From the NCBI RefSeq assembly GCF_010233585.1, contig NZ_CP045997.1, forward strand, positions 3,621,779 through 3,685,778: a DNA stretch of 64,000 bases, written 5' to 3'. The translations under genes were made by a program, and so were the position numbers. Source of the DNA: Spirosoma endbachense. GTDB taxonomy: Bacteria; Bacteroidota; Bacteroidia; Cytophagales; Spirosomataceae. Shown here in pieces: positions 52,607-61,555 of this stretch (position 1 is its first letter; every line of letters begins with the position of its first letter). The notes under the pieces were generated by a model. It searched no databases and was not told the origin of the DNA. It saw only the letters and a list, made by a program, of their open reading frames with translations.

Positions 52607-54094
52607 ATGGTCTTTAATTCCTACACATTCATTATCTTTTTTGCTGTACTATTAGGGCTGCACAATTTGCCTTTTTCGTGGAAAGTGAAAAAGATCAACC
52701 TGCTACTGGCCAGCTATTTGTTCTACGCACTCTGGAATCCGCCGTTCATTTTACTGCTTTGGCTTTCGACGGTGGTTGATTTTTACATGGCCCGGCTGAT
52801 TTCGCTCGAACAGCGCCCGCTTCGCCGGAAACTCCTGTTAACGGTTAGCCTCGTATTGAACCTGGGCATGCTCAGTTATTTTAAGTACGGCGGCTTTCTG
52901 CTGGAGAATTTTACGGCGTTATTATCACCCGTAGGTATCGTTTTTCAGGCAGCCAAGCCTGATATTATTCTACCGGTCGGCATTTCGTTTTACACGTTCG
53001 TGACACTCTCATACACGCTGGATGTCTACCGTCGTAAGTTTGCTCCTGAACCCTCGTTCCTGAACTTTGCCCTATTCGTAACCTTTTTTCCACACCTGGT
53101 TGCGGGGCCGATTGTGCGCCCTGAGGATCTGATTCCGCAGTTCAAGACACCACGTCGGGCAACGGCCGAACAACTAAGCTGGGGATTATTTCTTCTATCG
53201 CTTGGCTTATTTATGAAAGTCACCATAGCCGATGGCCTGCTGGCCGAAACGGCCGATCTGATTTTCTCGCTCCCGTTCCCGGTGCAGACACTCGACGCAT
53301 GGATGGGTGTACTAGCCTTTTCGGGGCAGATATTCTGCGACTTTGCGGGCTATTCGACCTGCGCCATCGGTGTATCGTTATGCCTGGGTTTTGTGCTGCC
53401 CGAAAATTTTCGTTACCCCTACGCAGCCATTGGTTTTTCTGATTTCTGGCGTCGGTGGCATATTACCCTCTCGACCTGGTTGCGTGATTACCTCTACATT
53501 CCGTTGGGGGGCAATCGGCATGGATCGGTTAGAACCTACGTTAACCTGATGATTACCATGCTACTCGGTGGTCTGTGGCATGGAGCGTCGTGGACATTTG
53601 TGATTTGGGGCGGATTGCACGGATTATTTCTGTGCATCGAACGGTTATGGCGCGACTGGTCGGCCCGCCGACGCGCGAAAGTGACTGAACTGGTGGTCGA
53701 AGGCTCCCTGATTAGCCGGGCTTCGGTTATTCCACCAGTAGCCGTTTCCAACTCATTTACCCGATTTGGCCTTGCCTTACTGACGCTCTTTCTGGTAAAT
53801 ATAACCTGGGTATTTTTTCGGGCTCCTACGTTTAAAGGTGCCATGTTGCTCCTGCTTGCCATGTTTGGCATCATTCCCAATGGGGCGACCATGCTCACGA
53901 ATCTGGCCATTCTGACCGTCAGTATTATCACCGTGGCATTGATTGGCTGTCACTGGTTTATGCGCAATAGTTCGCTGGTACAATTGTCGAAACGCCTGCC
54001 CTGGTGGGCAATCAGTCTTGGTTGGACAATCATGCTGATCCTGGTTATTCTGACCCAGAAAAGCAGCGGATCGTTTATCTATTTTCAATTTTAA
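52607..54094 (+). CDS. MBOAT family O-acyltransferase (AlgI/DltB-like)
   Basis: A 495-residue polytopic membrane protein of the MBOAT family. Characteristic are the N-terminal FNSYTFIIFFAVLLGLHN and LLASYLFYALWNP, the conserved FSDFWRRWHITLSTWLRDYL region, and the active-site His in LLGGLWHGASWTFVIWGGLH. About 10-12 membrane segments are visible. It would carry acetyl groups across the inner membrane to the SGNH partner encoded upstream. Exopolysaccharide or peptidoglycan modification is possible; no polymer synthesis genes are adjacent. A terminator follows at 54134. Confidence 0.92.
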   Translation: MVFNSYTFIIFFAVLLGLHNLPFSWKVKKINLLLASYLFYALWNPPFILLLWLSTVVDFYMARLISLEQRPLRRKLLLTVSLVLNLGMLSYFKYGGFLLENFTALLSPVGIVFQAAKPDIILPVGISFYTFVTLSYTLDVYRRKFAPEPSFLNFALFVTFFPHLVAGPIVRPEDLIPQFKTPRRATAEQLSWGLFLLSLGLFMKVTIADGLLAETADLIFSLPFPVQTLDAWMGVLAFSGQIFCDFAGYSTCAIGVSLCLGFVLPENFRYPYAAIGFSDFWRRWHITLSTWLRDYLYIPLGGNRHGSVRTYVNLMITMLLGGLWHGASWTFVIWGGLHGLFLCIERLWRDWSARRRAKVTELVVEGSLISRASVIPPVAVSNSFTRFGLALLTLFLVNITWVFFRAPTFKGAMLLLLAMFGIIPNGATMLTNLAILTVSIITVALIGCHWFMRNSSLVQLSKRLPWWAISLGWTIMLILVILTQKSSGSFIYFQF

Positions 54095-54133
54095 CGCCCG
54101 GATTTCTTCTATTTTTCACCTACCAATAAACTC

Positions 54134-54176
54134 TTAACGTTCCGAAATGGGCCGGACTTCCGTTTCGGAACGTTAA
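54134..54176 (+). terminator. Terminator after the MBOAT gene
   Basis: A perfect 14-bp stem (TTAACGTTCCGAAA at 54134-54147, complement at 54163-54176) with a 15-nt loop, 39 bp after the stop. Confidence 0.65.
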
Positions 54177-54201
54177 TACACTACGCTTCATTTAATAAGA
54201 A

Positions 54202-54300
54202 TAGGCTTTTGTCCAGAAGCGTGCCACCGTACGACGGACCGTGGTTATTAGGAACATCATCAGTAACCGTGGCACGCTTCTAAACTGAGCGAAAGCCCTA
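54202..54300. repeat. Dispersed palindromic element, copy C
   Basis: Core arms AGAAGCGTGCCAC (54215-54227) and its complement (54269-54281) pair perfectly. The outer ends TAGGCTTTTG and GAAAGCCCTA match copy B. The loop is enlarged to 41 nt and contains an extra ACCGTGGTTATT, as if part of the arm had been copied into it. On the minus strand the core is followed by ACTGATGATG as in copy A. Confidence 0.75.
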
Positions 54301-54591
54301 AGGGTATTCACCCACAACTGCACAGCCGGATTACGCAATACGGCCGACGCTCAGGAGCCTATAAGCATGCTTCGCCATGGGTTCACAATTCTCTCCATTC
54401 AACAGGGCCAAATAGGCAATAGCTATCTGATCTACAGCAAGCCTGATCACACAGACAAATTTATTGCTACGCTTGTTGCCAATGTCCTGACTAACAGCGA
54501 CTCATAAATAAAACAAGATAATGTCTGTAGAATAACTTCTTATCAATGATGCAACCCTGATATACAAAGCATTCTCAAAACTATCCACACC
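54301..54591. other. Gap with a doubtful 46-codon reading frame
   Basis: Nothing firm is seen. A reading frame from ATG 54367 to TAA 54507 (MLRHGFTILSIQQGQIGNSY and on) has plausible composition, but no leader, no partner and no known relative. It may be a gene remnant. Confidence 0.3.
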
Positions 54592-55050
54592 ATGAAAACA
54601 AGACTACTTCCATCAAACCAATGCTGGTACACCAGCATCGGCCGGGCTCTCTTTGGCCTTTTTCTTCTGATCTCCCCCTCAATCTATGCTCAGACCTATG
54701 TGGGAAAACCTTTTATTGCTACTGATCCAGTCAGTTTCCGGGCTATAATCCTTCCGGATAAAAACAGACCGGCCATCAATGTCCGCGTTGAAAAGCATAG
54801 CACTCAACCGCTACGAATTCGGCTTTTTAGCGTAAAAAGCAAAGATCTAGTGTATGATAATTATGTCACCAAAAACAAGTTTTTCGGCCGGTTCGATATG
54901 GCAGCCTTACCGTATGGCGTATATATTATTGAGTTAAGCACCCAATCAGCTAAGCAGACAGAGATATTCCGGATTGAGCCATCGACAGCCGAGCGGATTG
55001 TGTTGGTAACTAAATCACTGGAGCGCGACAGCCTGCTTGCCCAATACTGA
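54592..55050 (+). CDS. Small exported hypothetical protein
   Basis: A 152-residue protein with a signal peptide ending near SIYAQ. The mature part reads as a single beta-sandwich of about 115 residues (AINVRVEKHSTQPLRIRLFS, then FFGRFDMAALPYGVYIIELS), similar in style to secretion-system C-terminal or filament-like domains that end in a G-Y-IEL strand. No catalytic residues are evident. It stands alone, bounded by copy C of the repeat and by a 32-bp hairpin. Confidence 0.65.
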   Translation: MKTRLLPSNQCWYTSIGRALFGLFLLISPSIYAQTYVGKPFIATDPVSFRAIILPDKNRPAINVRVEKHSTQPLRIRLFSVKSKDLVYDNYVTKNKFFGRFDMAALPYGVYIIELSTQSAKQTEIFRIEPSTAERIVLVTKSLERDSLLAQY

Positions 55051-55059
55051 TCTTCAGAC

Positions 55060-55126
55060 TACTCCTCGGCCAATTTAAACCTATAAGGTCTCAAAGACCT
55101 TATAGGTTTAAATTGGCCGAGGAGTA
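55060..55126 (+). terminator. Perfect 32-bp hairpin with 3-nt loop
   Basis: Arms 55060-55091 and 55095-55126 are exact complements around CAA. The stem starts with TACTCCTCGGCCAATTTAAA and has no T-run outside. It begins 9 bp after a stop, which fits a terminator, but the length and perfection are unusual and it does not share the core of the other palindromes. Confidence 0.6.
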
Positions 55127-55283
55127 CTGCCTTGCCAGCCCTTCAACCAGTCGGGCTATTGATCGATTCGTGCTATTAAATGCATAAACTACGACCGTCT
55201 ATGTATTAATTGGCGTGAAACACGCAGTTGAATAAACAGACAACTGTATATTTACGATCTTTACCACTCATCGCTTCCTGTCA

Positions 55284-55604
55284 ATGCTCATAACCACTAC
55301 TCCTAACATCGAAGGCAAACAAATTACCCAATACGTCGGTCTGGTCAACGGGGAAGCCATTATCGGCGCGAATCTCGTCAAGGATTTCTTTACTACGATA
55401 CGGGATGTAGTTGGCGGCCACTCCGGGGCCTATGTACAGGCGCTACGCGAAGCAAAAAGTTTTGCCATCAAGGAAATGATTGATCAGGCTACCCGGCTTG
55501 GAGCCAATGCCGTTATTGGAGTCGACTTAGACTATCAGACCATCGGCAGCAACGGGGCTATGCTCATGGTCAGCGCCAATGGCACGGCTGTTATTGTTGA
55601 ATAG
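55284..55604 (+). CDS. YbjQ/UPF0145 family protein
   Basis: A 106-residue cytoplasmic protein of the YbjQ (UPF0145, heavy-metal-binding-like) family, which forms pentamers; its cellular role is not established. The family signature is visible from start to end: [20 protein letters not shown], then [26 protein letters not shown] and [20 protein letters not shown]. Length is normal. TATATTTA at 55247-55254 resembles a -7 box, but no good partner box was found. Confidence 0.92.
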   Translation: MLITTTPNIEGKQITQYVGLVNGEAIIGANLVKDFFTTIRDVVGGHSGAYVQALREAKSFAIKEMIDQATRLGANAVIGVDLDYQTIGSNGAMLMVSANGTAVIVE

Positions 55605-55674
55605 AGCCTCTTTTCTGGCAGCATACTGAATTTCGTGTAACTTTACTGGCTAACCGAAACAAGCTGCTTTTTTC

Positions 55675-57894
55675 GTGACTTCATCACCCTTTTCATTTCG
55701 CCAAACCCTGCTGACGGCCTGGCTTGGTTTATCTGTTTCCCTTTCATTGGCTCAGATCCCCGGTCGCCAGATGCACTGGTCAGCCGATGGCAATGCCTAC
55801 GCGTCGGTCGAACAGGGCGACCTGGTTAGAACAGACATTCGTACTGGCCATAAAACGCCATTGATCACGAAAGACAAATTCCGTAAGCCAGGTTCTGACC
55901 AACCGCTGGTCATTACGGATTTTGCGTTCACACCCGACAGCAGTCAGCTTCTGATTTTCACGAACACCGCGCGTGTCTGGCGATACAATACACGGGGCGA
56001 TTACTTTCTGCTAAACCGAACAAGTGGCCAGCTCCGGCAACTCGGAGCTGGTTCCGGTGCATCGACACTACCCGCTCAATCGTTGATGTACGCGAAATTT
56101 TCTCCGGATGGCAGGAAAATAGGCTATGTCAGCGATCACAATCTGTTCGTAGACGATGTGGCAACAGGTAAGCGAACTCAACTCACGACCGATGGTACAC
56201 GTAAGCGTATTAATGGAACCTTCGACTGGGCTTATGAAGAAGAGTTCGATTGCCGTGACGGTTTTCGGTGGAGTCCCGACAGCAAACGCATTGCCTACTG
56301 GCAAATTGACGCCACCCGCATCCGGGACTACCTGATGCTGAATACAACTGACTCCAGTTACTCGCATATTGTACCCGTTGAATATCCTAAAGTTGGCGAG
56401 AACCCTTCTCCTGCCCGGATTGGGATCGTGGCGGCAACTGGTGGAGCCACCAACTGGCTGACCATCCCAGGCGATCCGCAGCAGCACTACCTCACCCGAA
56501 TGGAGTGGTTCCCAAATACGGACGCTGTTATTGTCCAGCAATTGAACCGTAAACAGAACGAGAGTAAGTTATTTAGTTGCAACCCAACCAACGGTTCGTC
56601 CAGCCTCATTTCAACGGAGACAGACAAAGCATGGATCGATGGCAAAGACCGCTGGAGCCCTGCTGGTCCTGCTGGCTGGGAGTGGCTCAACGGCGGCAAA
56701 GCGTTCGTCTGGGTATCCGAAAAAGACGGCTGGCGGCATATTTACCGCGTTAGTGCCGATGGCAAACAGGAGGTCTTGCTAACGCCCGGTTCCTACGATA
56801 TTTCGACAATCAGCCACATCGACGAAGCGAGTAATCAAATTTACTTCATCGCATCCCCCGAGAACACGAATCAGCGGTATCTGTACCGCACTCGTCTGGA
56901 TGGGAAGGGAAAAGCAGAGCGCGTAACACCCGCCGGACTGGCCGGTACGCACGGCTATACGATTTCGCCCAACGGTCGGCTGGCAACGCACACATTTACG
57001 AGCTACCAAACGCCCCCAGCGCGCGAATGGATAACCCTCCCCGACCACAAACCGGTCATCGAATCAGAAAGTATTGCCGCTCGGGTTAAACCTGTTCCGA
57101 AATCAAACGTCAGCTTTTTCAACCTGACCACCGAAGATGGCATTACGGTGGATGGGTGGATGGCTAAACCAACCGACTTCGACAGTACGAAAAAATACCC
57201 GGTTGTTTTTTTCGTCTATGGCGAACCAGCCAGCAGCACAGTCAATGATGTTTTTTCGGTGGGGAGCAACAACATGTTCGTGGGCGATATGGCCAAAGCG
57301 GGCTACATCTACGTTGCCCTCGACAACCGGGGAACGCCCAACCTGAAAGGTGCTGCCTGGCGCAAGTCCATTTACCGCCAGATTGGTCGTATCAACATCC
57401 GCGATCAGGCGATGGGGGCTAAGAAATTATTAGCACAGCATGCTTATATGGACACCAGCCGCGTGGCCGTATGGGGCTGGAGTGGCGGTGGTTCTACAAC
57501 CTTACACCTGTTGTTTCAATATCCGGATATTTACAAAACGGGTATATCCATTGCCGCTGTGGGCAACCAGCTCTTCTACGACAATATCTATCAGGAGCGT
57601 TATATGGGCCTGCCTCAGGAAAACCGCGAGGATTTTGTAGCCGGATCACCCGTTACGTACGCCAAAAACCTGAAAGGAAACCTACTCTATATTCACGGTA
57701 CTGGCGACGATAATGTCCATTACGACAATGCTGAAGTGCTCATCAATGAGTTGATCAAATACAACAAGCAGTTTCAGGTAATGCCTTATCCGAACCGGAC
57801 ACACAGCATTTCGGAAGGACCGGGCACATCGCAGCATCTGCACACGTTGTACACCAATTATCTGCTTCAACACTGCCCTCCGGGCCCTCGTTAA
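55675..57894 (+). CDS. Dipeptidyl peptidase IV (S9B), exported, GTG start
   Basis: A 739-residue exported serine peptidase that removes X-Pro dipeptides. The start is GTG at 55675, since no ATG lies near the leader (LLTAWLGLSVSLSLAQ). An N-terminal beta-propeller domain (about 35-470) contains the substrate-anchoring EE pair in WAYEEEF. The C-terminal alpha/beta-hydrolase domain has the catalytic Ser in WGWSGGGSTT, Asp in GTGDDNVHYDN and His in PNRTHSI. It is followed 14 bp later by an M1 aminopeptidase, then by hydroxyproline enzymes, suggesting use of proline-rich or collagen-like peptides. Confidence 0.92.
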   Translation: MTSSPFSFRQTLLTAWLGLSVSLSLAQIPGRQMHWSADGNAYASVEQGDLVRTDIRTGHKTPLITKDKFRKPGSDQPLVITDFAFTPDSSQLLIFTNTARVWRYNTRGDYFLLNRTSGQLRQLGAGSGASTLPAQSLMYAKFSPDGRKIGYVSDHNLFVDDVATGKRTQLTTDGTRKRINGTFDWAYEEEFDCRDGFRWSPDSKRIAYWQIDATRIRDYLMLNTTDSSYSHIVPVEYPKVGENPSPARIGIVAATGGATNWLTIPGDPQQHYLTRMEWFPNTDAVIVQQLNRKQNESKLFSCNPTNGSSSLISTETDKAWIDGKDRWSPAGPAGWEWLNGGKAFVWVSEKDGWRHIYRVSADGKQEVLLTPGSYDISTISHIDEASNQIYFIASPENTNQRYLYRTRLDGKGKAERVTPAGLAGTHGYTISPNGRLATHTFTSYQTPPAREWITLPDHKPVIESESIAARVKPVPKSNVSFFNLTTEDGITVDGWMAKPTDFDSTKKYPVVFFVYGEPASSTVNDVFSVGSNNMFVGDMAKAGYIYVALDNRGTPNLKGAAWRKSIYRQIGRINIRDQAMGAKKLLAQHAYMDTSRVAVWGWSGGGSTTLHLLFQYPDIYKTGISIAAVGNQLFYDNIYQERYMGLPQENREDFVAGSPVTYAKNLKGNLLYIHGTGDDNVHYDNAEVLINELIKYNKQFQVMPYPNRTHSISEGPGTSQHLHTLYTNYLLQHCPPGPR

Positions 57895-57908
57895 GCGTCT
57901 GTTCGATT

Positions 57909-59549
57909 ATGACCCGATTGACATTAGTCCTGCTGCTGATTACTCTGCCCCTTCTGGTATCAGCCCAACAGTATGAATTTACCCATGACGACACCCTACG
58001 CGGCTCCATCACGCCCGAACGGGCCTGGTGGGATCTTGCTTTTTATCATCTTAAAGTCCGGGTTCAGCCTACGGATAGCACGCTTAGCGGCTCTACGATG
58101 ATCCGGTATCGCGTTCTGAAGCCAGGGCAAACCATGCAGGTAGATCTCCAGCGGCCGCTGCGGGTGGTAAACGTTGAACAGGATGGCGAGTCACTCAAAT
58201 TCCGGCAGGATGGCAACGCGTATTTTGTTGCCTTGACCAAGCGACAACAACCCGGCCAGACGGAATCCATCACGGTGCAGTATGCCGGAAAACCGCGCAT
58301 TGCCAAACGTCCCCCCTGGGATGGCGGTATGGTCTGGTCGCGGGATAAATCGGGCAACTGGTTCATTGCCACTGCCTGCCAGGGATTGGGCGCCAGTGCG
58401 TGGTGGCCCTGCAAAGATCACATGTACGACGAACCGGATTCGATGGCGATCAGCGTGACGGTTCCTGAAGGTTTAACCGATGTTTCGAATGGTCGGCTGC
58501 GGCAGGTAATAACGAATCCTGACCATACAAGCACCTTCAACTGGTACGTAACCAACCCGATCAACAACTACGGTGTAAACCTGAACATCGGGCAATATGA
58601 ACACTGGAGTGAGAAATATGCAGGTGAAAAAGGTCCGCTTTCCATCGACTTCTATGCCCTGCGCGACGACGTCGATTCCGCTCGTTCGCAATTCAAACAG
58701 GTTACGCAGATGATGAAAGCGTTTGAGCATTGGTTTGGGCCCTATCCGTTCTACGAAGACGGCTACAAACTGGTCGAAACACCTTATCTGGGTATGGAAC
58801 ACCAAAGCTCGGTCACGTATGGCAACAAATTTCGGAATGGGTATCTGGGCCGCGATTTATCGAAAACAGGCTGGGGATTGCTCTGGGATTTTATCATTGT
58901 CCACGAATCGGGGCATGAGTGGTTCGCCAACAACATTACCTACAAAGACGTAGCCGATATGTGGATTCATGAGAGCTTTACGAACTACTCCGAAAATCTG
59001 TTTACGGAATATTATTACGGGAAAGATGCCGGGGCACAGTATGTGATCGGCTGTCGAGGTAACATTCGTAACGACAAACCCATTATCGGCATTTACAATG
59101 TTAATCATAGCGGCTCCGGCGATATGTATTACAAGGGCGGCAACATGCTTCACACCATCCGGCAGCTTGTTAACGACGACGAGAAATGGCGGCAACTCCT
59201 GCGTGGGATGAACAAAACGTTCTATCACCAGACCGTTACGACTCAGCAAATCGAGGACTATATGAGCCAGCAGACGGGTCTGAATCTCAAACCCATTTTC
59301 GATCAATATCTGCGCGACACCCGAATTCCAGTACTCGAATATCGCCCGGTTGCGGGTGGGTTTCAATACCGCTGGACAAATTGCGTCGCTGGATTCGACA
59401 TGCCCGTGCGCGTATGCCTCGATGAATCGGGGCCGTATAAGCAGCTAACGCCAAGCGCGCAATGGAAAACGTTGCCAGCCAGGGGTGCAGTAACGCTTAT
59501 CCCGGATGCAAATTATTATGTACTGAGTAAGTTAGTGAGTAGTCTATAA
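57909..59549 (+). CDS. M1 family zinc aminopeptidase, exported
   Basis: A 546-residue exported M1 metallopeptidase. The leader ends near LLVSAQ. The zinc site is HESGH at residues 332-336 with the third ligand Glu355 exactly 18 residues later (HExxH-x18-E), and the substrate N-terminus loop is GMEH at 295-298 (GAMEN-like). It lacks the large C-terminal helical domain of long M1 enzymes and ends in a short beta domain. It would trim peptides next to the DPP-IV encoded 14 bp upstream. The dapA-like gene follows after 18 bp. Confidence 0.92.
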   Translation: MTRLTLVLLLITLPLLVSAQQYEFTHDDTLRGSITPERAWWDLAFYHLKVRVQPTDSTLSGSTMIRYRVLKPGQTMQVDLQRPLRVVNVEQDGESLKFRQDGNAYFVALTKRQQPGQTESITVQYAGKPRIAKRPPWDGGMVWSRDKSGNWFIATACQGLGASAWWPCKDHMYDEPDSMAISVTVPEGLTDVSNGRLRQVITNPDHTSTFNWYVTNPINNYGVNLNIGQYEHWSEKYAGEKGPLSIDFYALRDDVDSARSQFKQVTQMMKAFEHWFGPYPFYEDGYKLVETPYLGMEHQSSVTYGNKFRNGYLGRDLSKTGWGLLWDFIIVHESGHEWFANNITYKDVADMWIHESFTNYSENLFTEYYYGKDAGAQYVIGCRGNIRNDKPIIGIYNVNHSGSGDMYYKGGNMLHTIRQLVNDDEKWRQLLRGMNKTFYHQTVTTQQIEDYMSQQTGLNLKPIFDQYLRDTRIPVLEYRPVAGGFQYRWTNCVAGFDMPVRVCLDESGPYKQLTPSAQWKTLPARGAVTLIPDANYYVLSKLVSSL

Positions 59550-59567
59550 TTTTAACCAACCTCAACT

Positions 59568-60494
59568 ATGGCAATCAACTGGCAAGGCGTGTTTCCGGCC
59601 TTAACGACCAAATTCACAGCAGACGAAGAACTCGATCTGGCAGCATTCAGCGCTAATCTGGCAGCACAGCTCAACGCGGGTGTAGACGGCATTATTCTGG
59701 GTGGCTCGCTCGGCGAAGCCAGTACGCTTTCCAATGACGAGAAAGATACACTCGTCAAAACAGCCGTTGATTATGTTGACGGACAGGTTCCAGTGGTGTT
59801 AAACATCGCTGAGGGAGCCACGCGGGAAGCCGTTCGCATTGCCGAACGGGCCGCCGGGATGGGCGTTAGTGGGTTAATGTTGTTGCCGCCGATGCGCTAC
59901 AAAGCCGACGAACGTGAAACGTGCACGTACTTTAAAGCCATTGCCGCAGCTACCGACCTGCCGATTATGATTTACAACAACCCGGTTGATTATAAAATCG
60001 AGGTGACACTCGACATGTTCGAGGAATTGGTTGAATTGCCGACCATTCAGGCCGTTAAAGAATCGACCCGCGATATATCGAATGTTACCCGGCTCCGCAA
60101 CCGCTTTGGCGACCGGATCAAAATTCTGTGCGGTGTCGATACGCTGGCGATGGAAGAACTGGTTATGGGTGCCGATGGCTGGGTAGCCGGGCTGGTCTGT
60201 GCGTTCCCACGCGAAACAGTAGCCATCTACAGACTCGTCAAAGCAGGCCGTTACGACGAAGCCCGTGCCATTTATCGCTGGTTTCTGCCCCTGCTCGAAT
60301 TGGATATTCATCCCAAACTTGTACAATACATTAAATTAGCTGAAACGGCCGTTGGACTTGGCACAGAGTATGTCCGCGCTCCACGCCTGCCACTCGCCGG
60401 TTCTGAACGCGAGCGTATCCTGAACGTCATAAACACAGGTCTCGCCAACCGGCCAAAACTACCCGCACTGGAAGAGTTGGTTCATGTAGACTGA
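59568..60494 (+). CDS. DapA-family lyase/deaminase, probably hydroxyproline pathway
   Basis: A 308-residue DHDPS/NAL superfamily TIM barrel. The Schiff-base Lys is Lys164 (IQAVKEST) and the catalytic Tyr is Tyr136 (IMIYNNP). The usual GTTGE loop is GGSLGE. Next to a proline-racemase-type epimerase and a D-amino-acid oxidase-type enzyme, it is best read as delta1-pyrroline-4-hydroxy-2-carboxylate deaminase, the third step of trans-4-hydroxy-L-proline breakdown. That role comes from gene context; true dihydrodipicolinate synthase is less likely here. Confidence 0.82.
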   Translation: MAINWQGVFPALTTKFTADEELDLAAFSANLAAQLNAGVDGIILGGSLGEASTLSNDEKDTLVKTAVDYVDGQVPVVLNIAEGATREAVRIAERAAGMGVSGLMLLPPMRYKADERETCTYFKAIAAATDLPIMIYNNPVDYKIEVTLDMFEELVELPTIQAVKESTRDISNVTRLRNRFGDRIKILCGVDTLAMEELVMGADGWVAGLVCAFPRETVAIYRLVKAGRYDEARAIYRWFLPLLELDIHPKLVQYIKLAETAVGLGTEYVRAPRLPLAGSERERILNVINTGLANRPKLPALEELVHVD

Positions 60495-60554
60495 GGTGTC
60501 GATCGTTGACATGATCCGGTCAGTTCTTCATTTTCCATTCTATATTTCCAGTTC

Positions 60555-61553
60555 ATGAAGTCTTTTTTTTGCATTGACGCACACACCTGCGGTAACCCCG
60601 TTCGGGTAGTGACAGGTGGTAGTATTCCGTATTTGCAGGGGGCAACGATGAGCGAAAAACGTCAGCATTTCCTGCGCGAATACGACTGGATTCGGACCGG
60701 CCTGATGTTTGAGCCACGCGGCCACGATATGATGTCGGGGAGTATACTCTATCCACCCAGCGACCCCGCCAACGATGTGGGTGTTCTGTTCATCGAAACG
60801 TCGGGCTGTTTGCCCATGTGCGGTCATGGCACCATCGGTACGGTTACGGTTGCCATTGAGCAGGGGCTGGTGACTCCCAAAACACCGGGTGTTTTGAATC
60901 TGGAAGTTCCTGCCGGACTCGTTAGGGCTGAGTACCGGCAGGAAGGCAAAAAGGTCAAATCGGTAAAGATTACGAATATTAAATCGTACCTCGCGGCTGA
61001 AAACCTAACGGTAGAATGCCCCGACTTAGGCACATTGACAGTCGATGTAGCCTACGGCGGAAACTTTTATGCCATTGTTGACCCACAACCTAATTTCCCA
61101 GGGATAGAGCAGTTTAAGGCCGAACAACTCATTGCCTGGGCGCGAACGATGCGACAGCGGATGAACGAGCAGTACACGTTTGTGCATCCCGAAAATGCTA
61201 CCATCAATGGACTAAGTCACATTCTCTGGACCGGTGAACCACTTGATCCTACGTCAACTGCCCGCAACGCTGTATTCTACGGCGACAAGGCCATTGACCG
61301 ATCGCCCTGCGGCACCGGAACCTCAGCCCGATTAGCACAGTGGTATGCCAAAGGCAAACTAAAACCCGGTCAGGATTTTATCCACGAAAGCATAATCGGC
61401 TCAAAATTCATCGGTCGCATTGAGGCCGAAACGGAGCTAAATGGCCAGCCTGCCATCATACCCAGCGTTGAAGGCTGGGCTATTATTCACGGATTCAATC
61501 AGATCTTACTCGACGAGGATGACCCGTATAAGTATGGATTTCAAGTGATTTAA
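60555..61553 (+). CDS. 4-hydroxyproline 2-epimerase (proline racemase family)
   Basis: A 332-residue proline-racemase-family enzyme that converts trans-4-hydroxy-L-proline to cis-4-hydroxy-D-proline. Both catalytic cysteines are present: Cys89 in MCGHGTIG and Cys252 in SPCGTGTSA. That rules out the dehydratase branch, where one Cys is Thr. Length is normal, and there is no signal peptide. It is followed after 2 bp by the FAD oxidoreductase, the next pathway step. Proline racemase activity is an alternative; the neighbours favour hydroxyproline. Confidence 0.9.
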   Translation: MKSFFCIDAHTCGNPVRVVTGGSIPYLQGATMSEKRQHFLREYDWIRTGLMFEPRGHDMMSGSILYPPSDPANDVGVLFIETSGCLPMCGHGTIGTVTVAIEQGLVTPKTPGVLNLEVPAGLVRAEYRQEGKKVKSVKITNIKSYLAAENLTVECPDLGTLTVDVAYGGNFYAIVDPQPNFPGIEQFKAEQLIAWARTMRQRMNEQYTFVHPENATINGLSHILWTGEPLDPTSTARNAVFYGDKAIDRSPCGTGTSARLAQWYAKGKLKPGQDFIHESIIGSKFIGRIEAETELNGQPAIIPSVEGWAIIHGFNQILLDEDDPYKYGFQVI

Positions 61554-61555
61554 TC

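Noticed and set aside
54367-54507. 46-codon reading frame after palindrome copy C
   Set aside because: Plausible composition but too short, without partner, leader or recognised motif; kept only as a remark.
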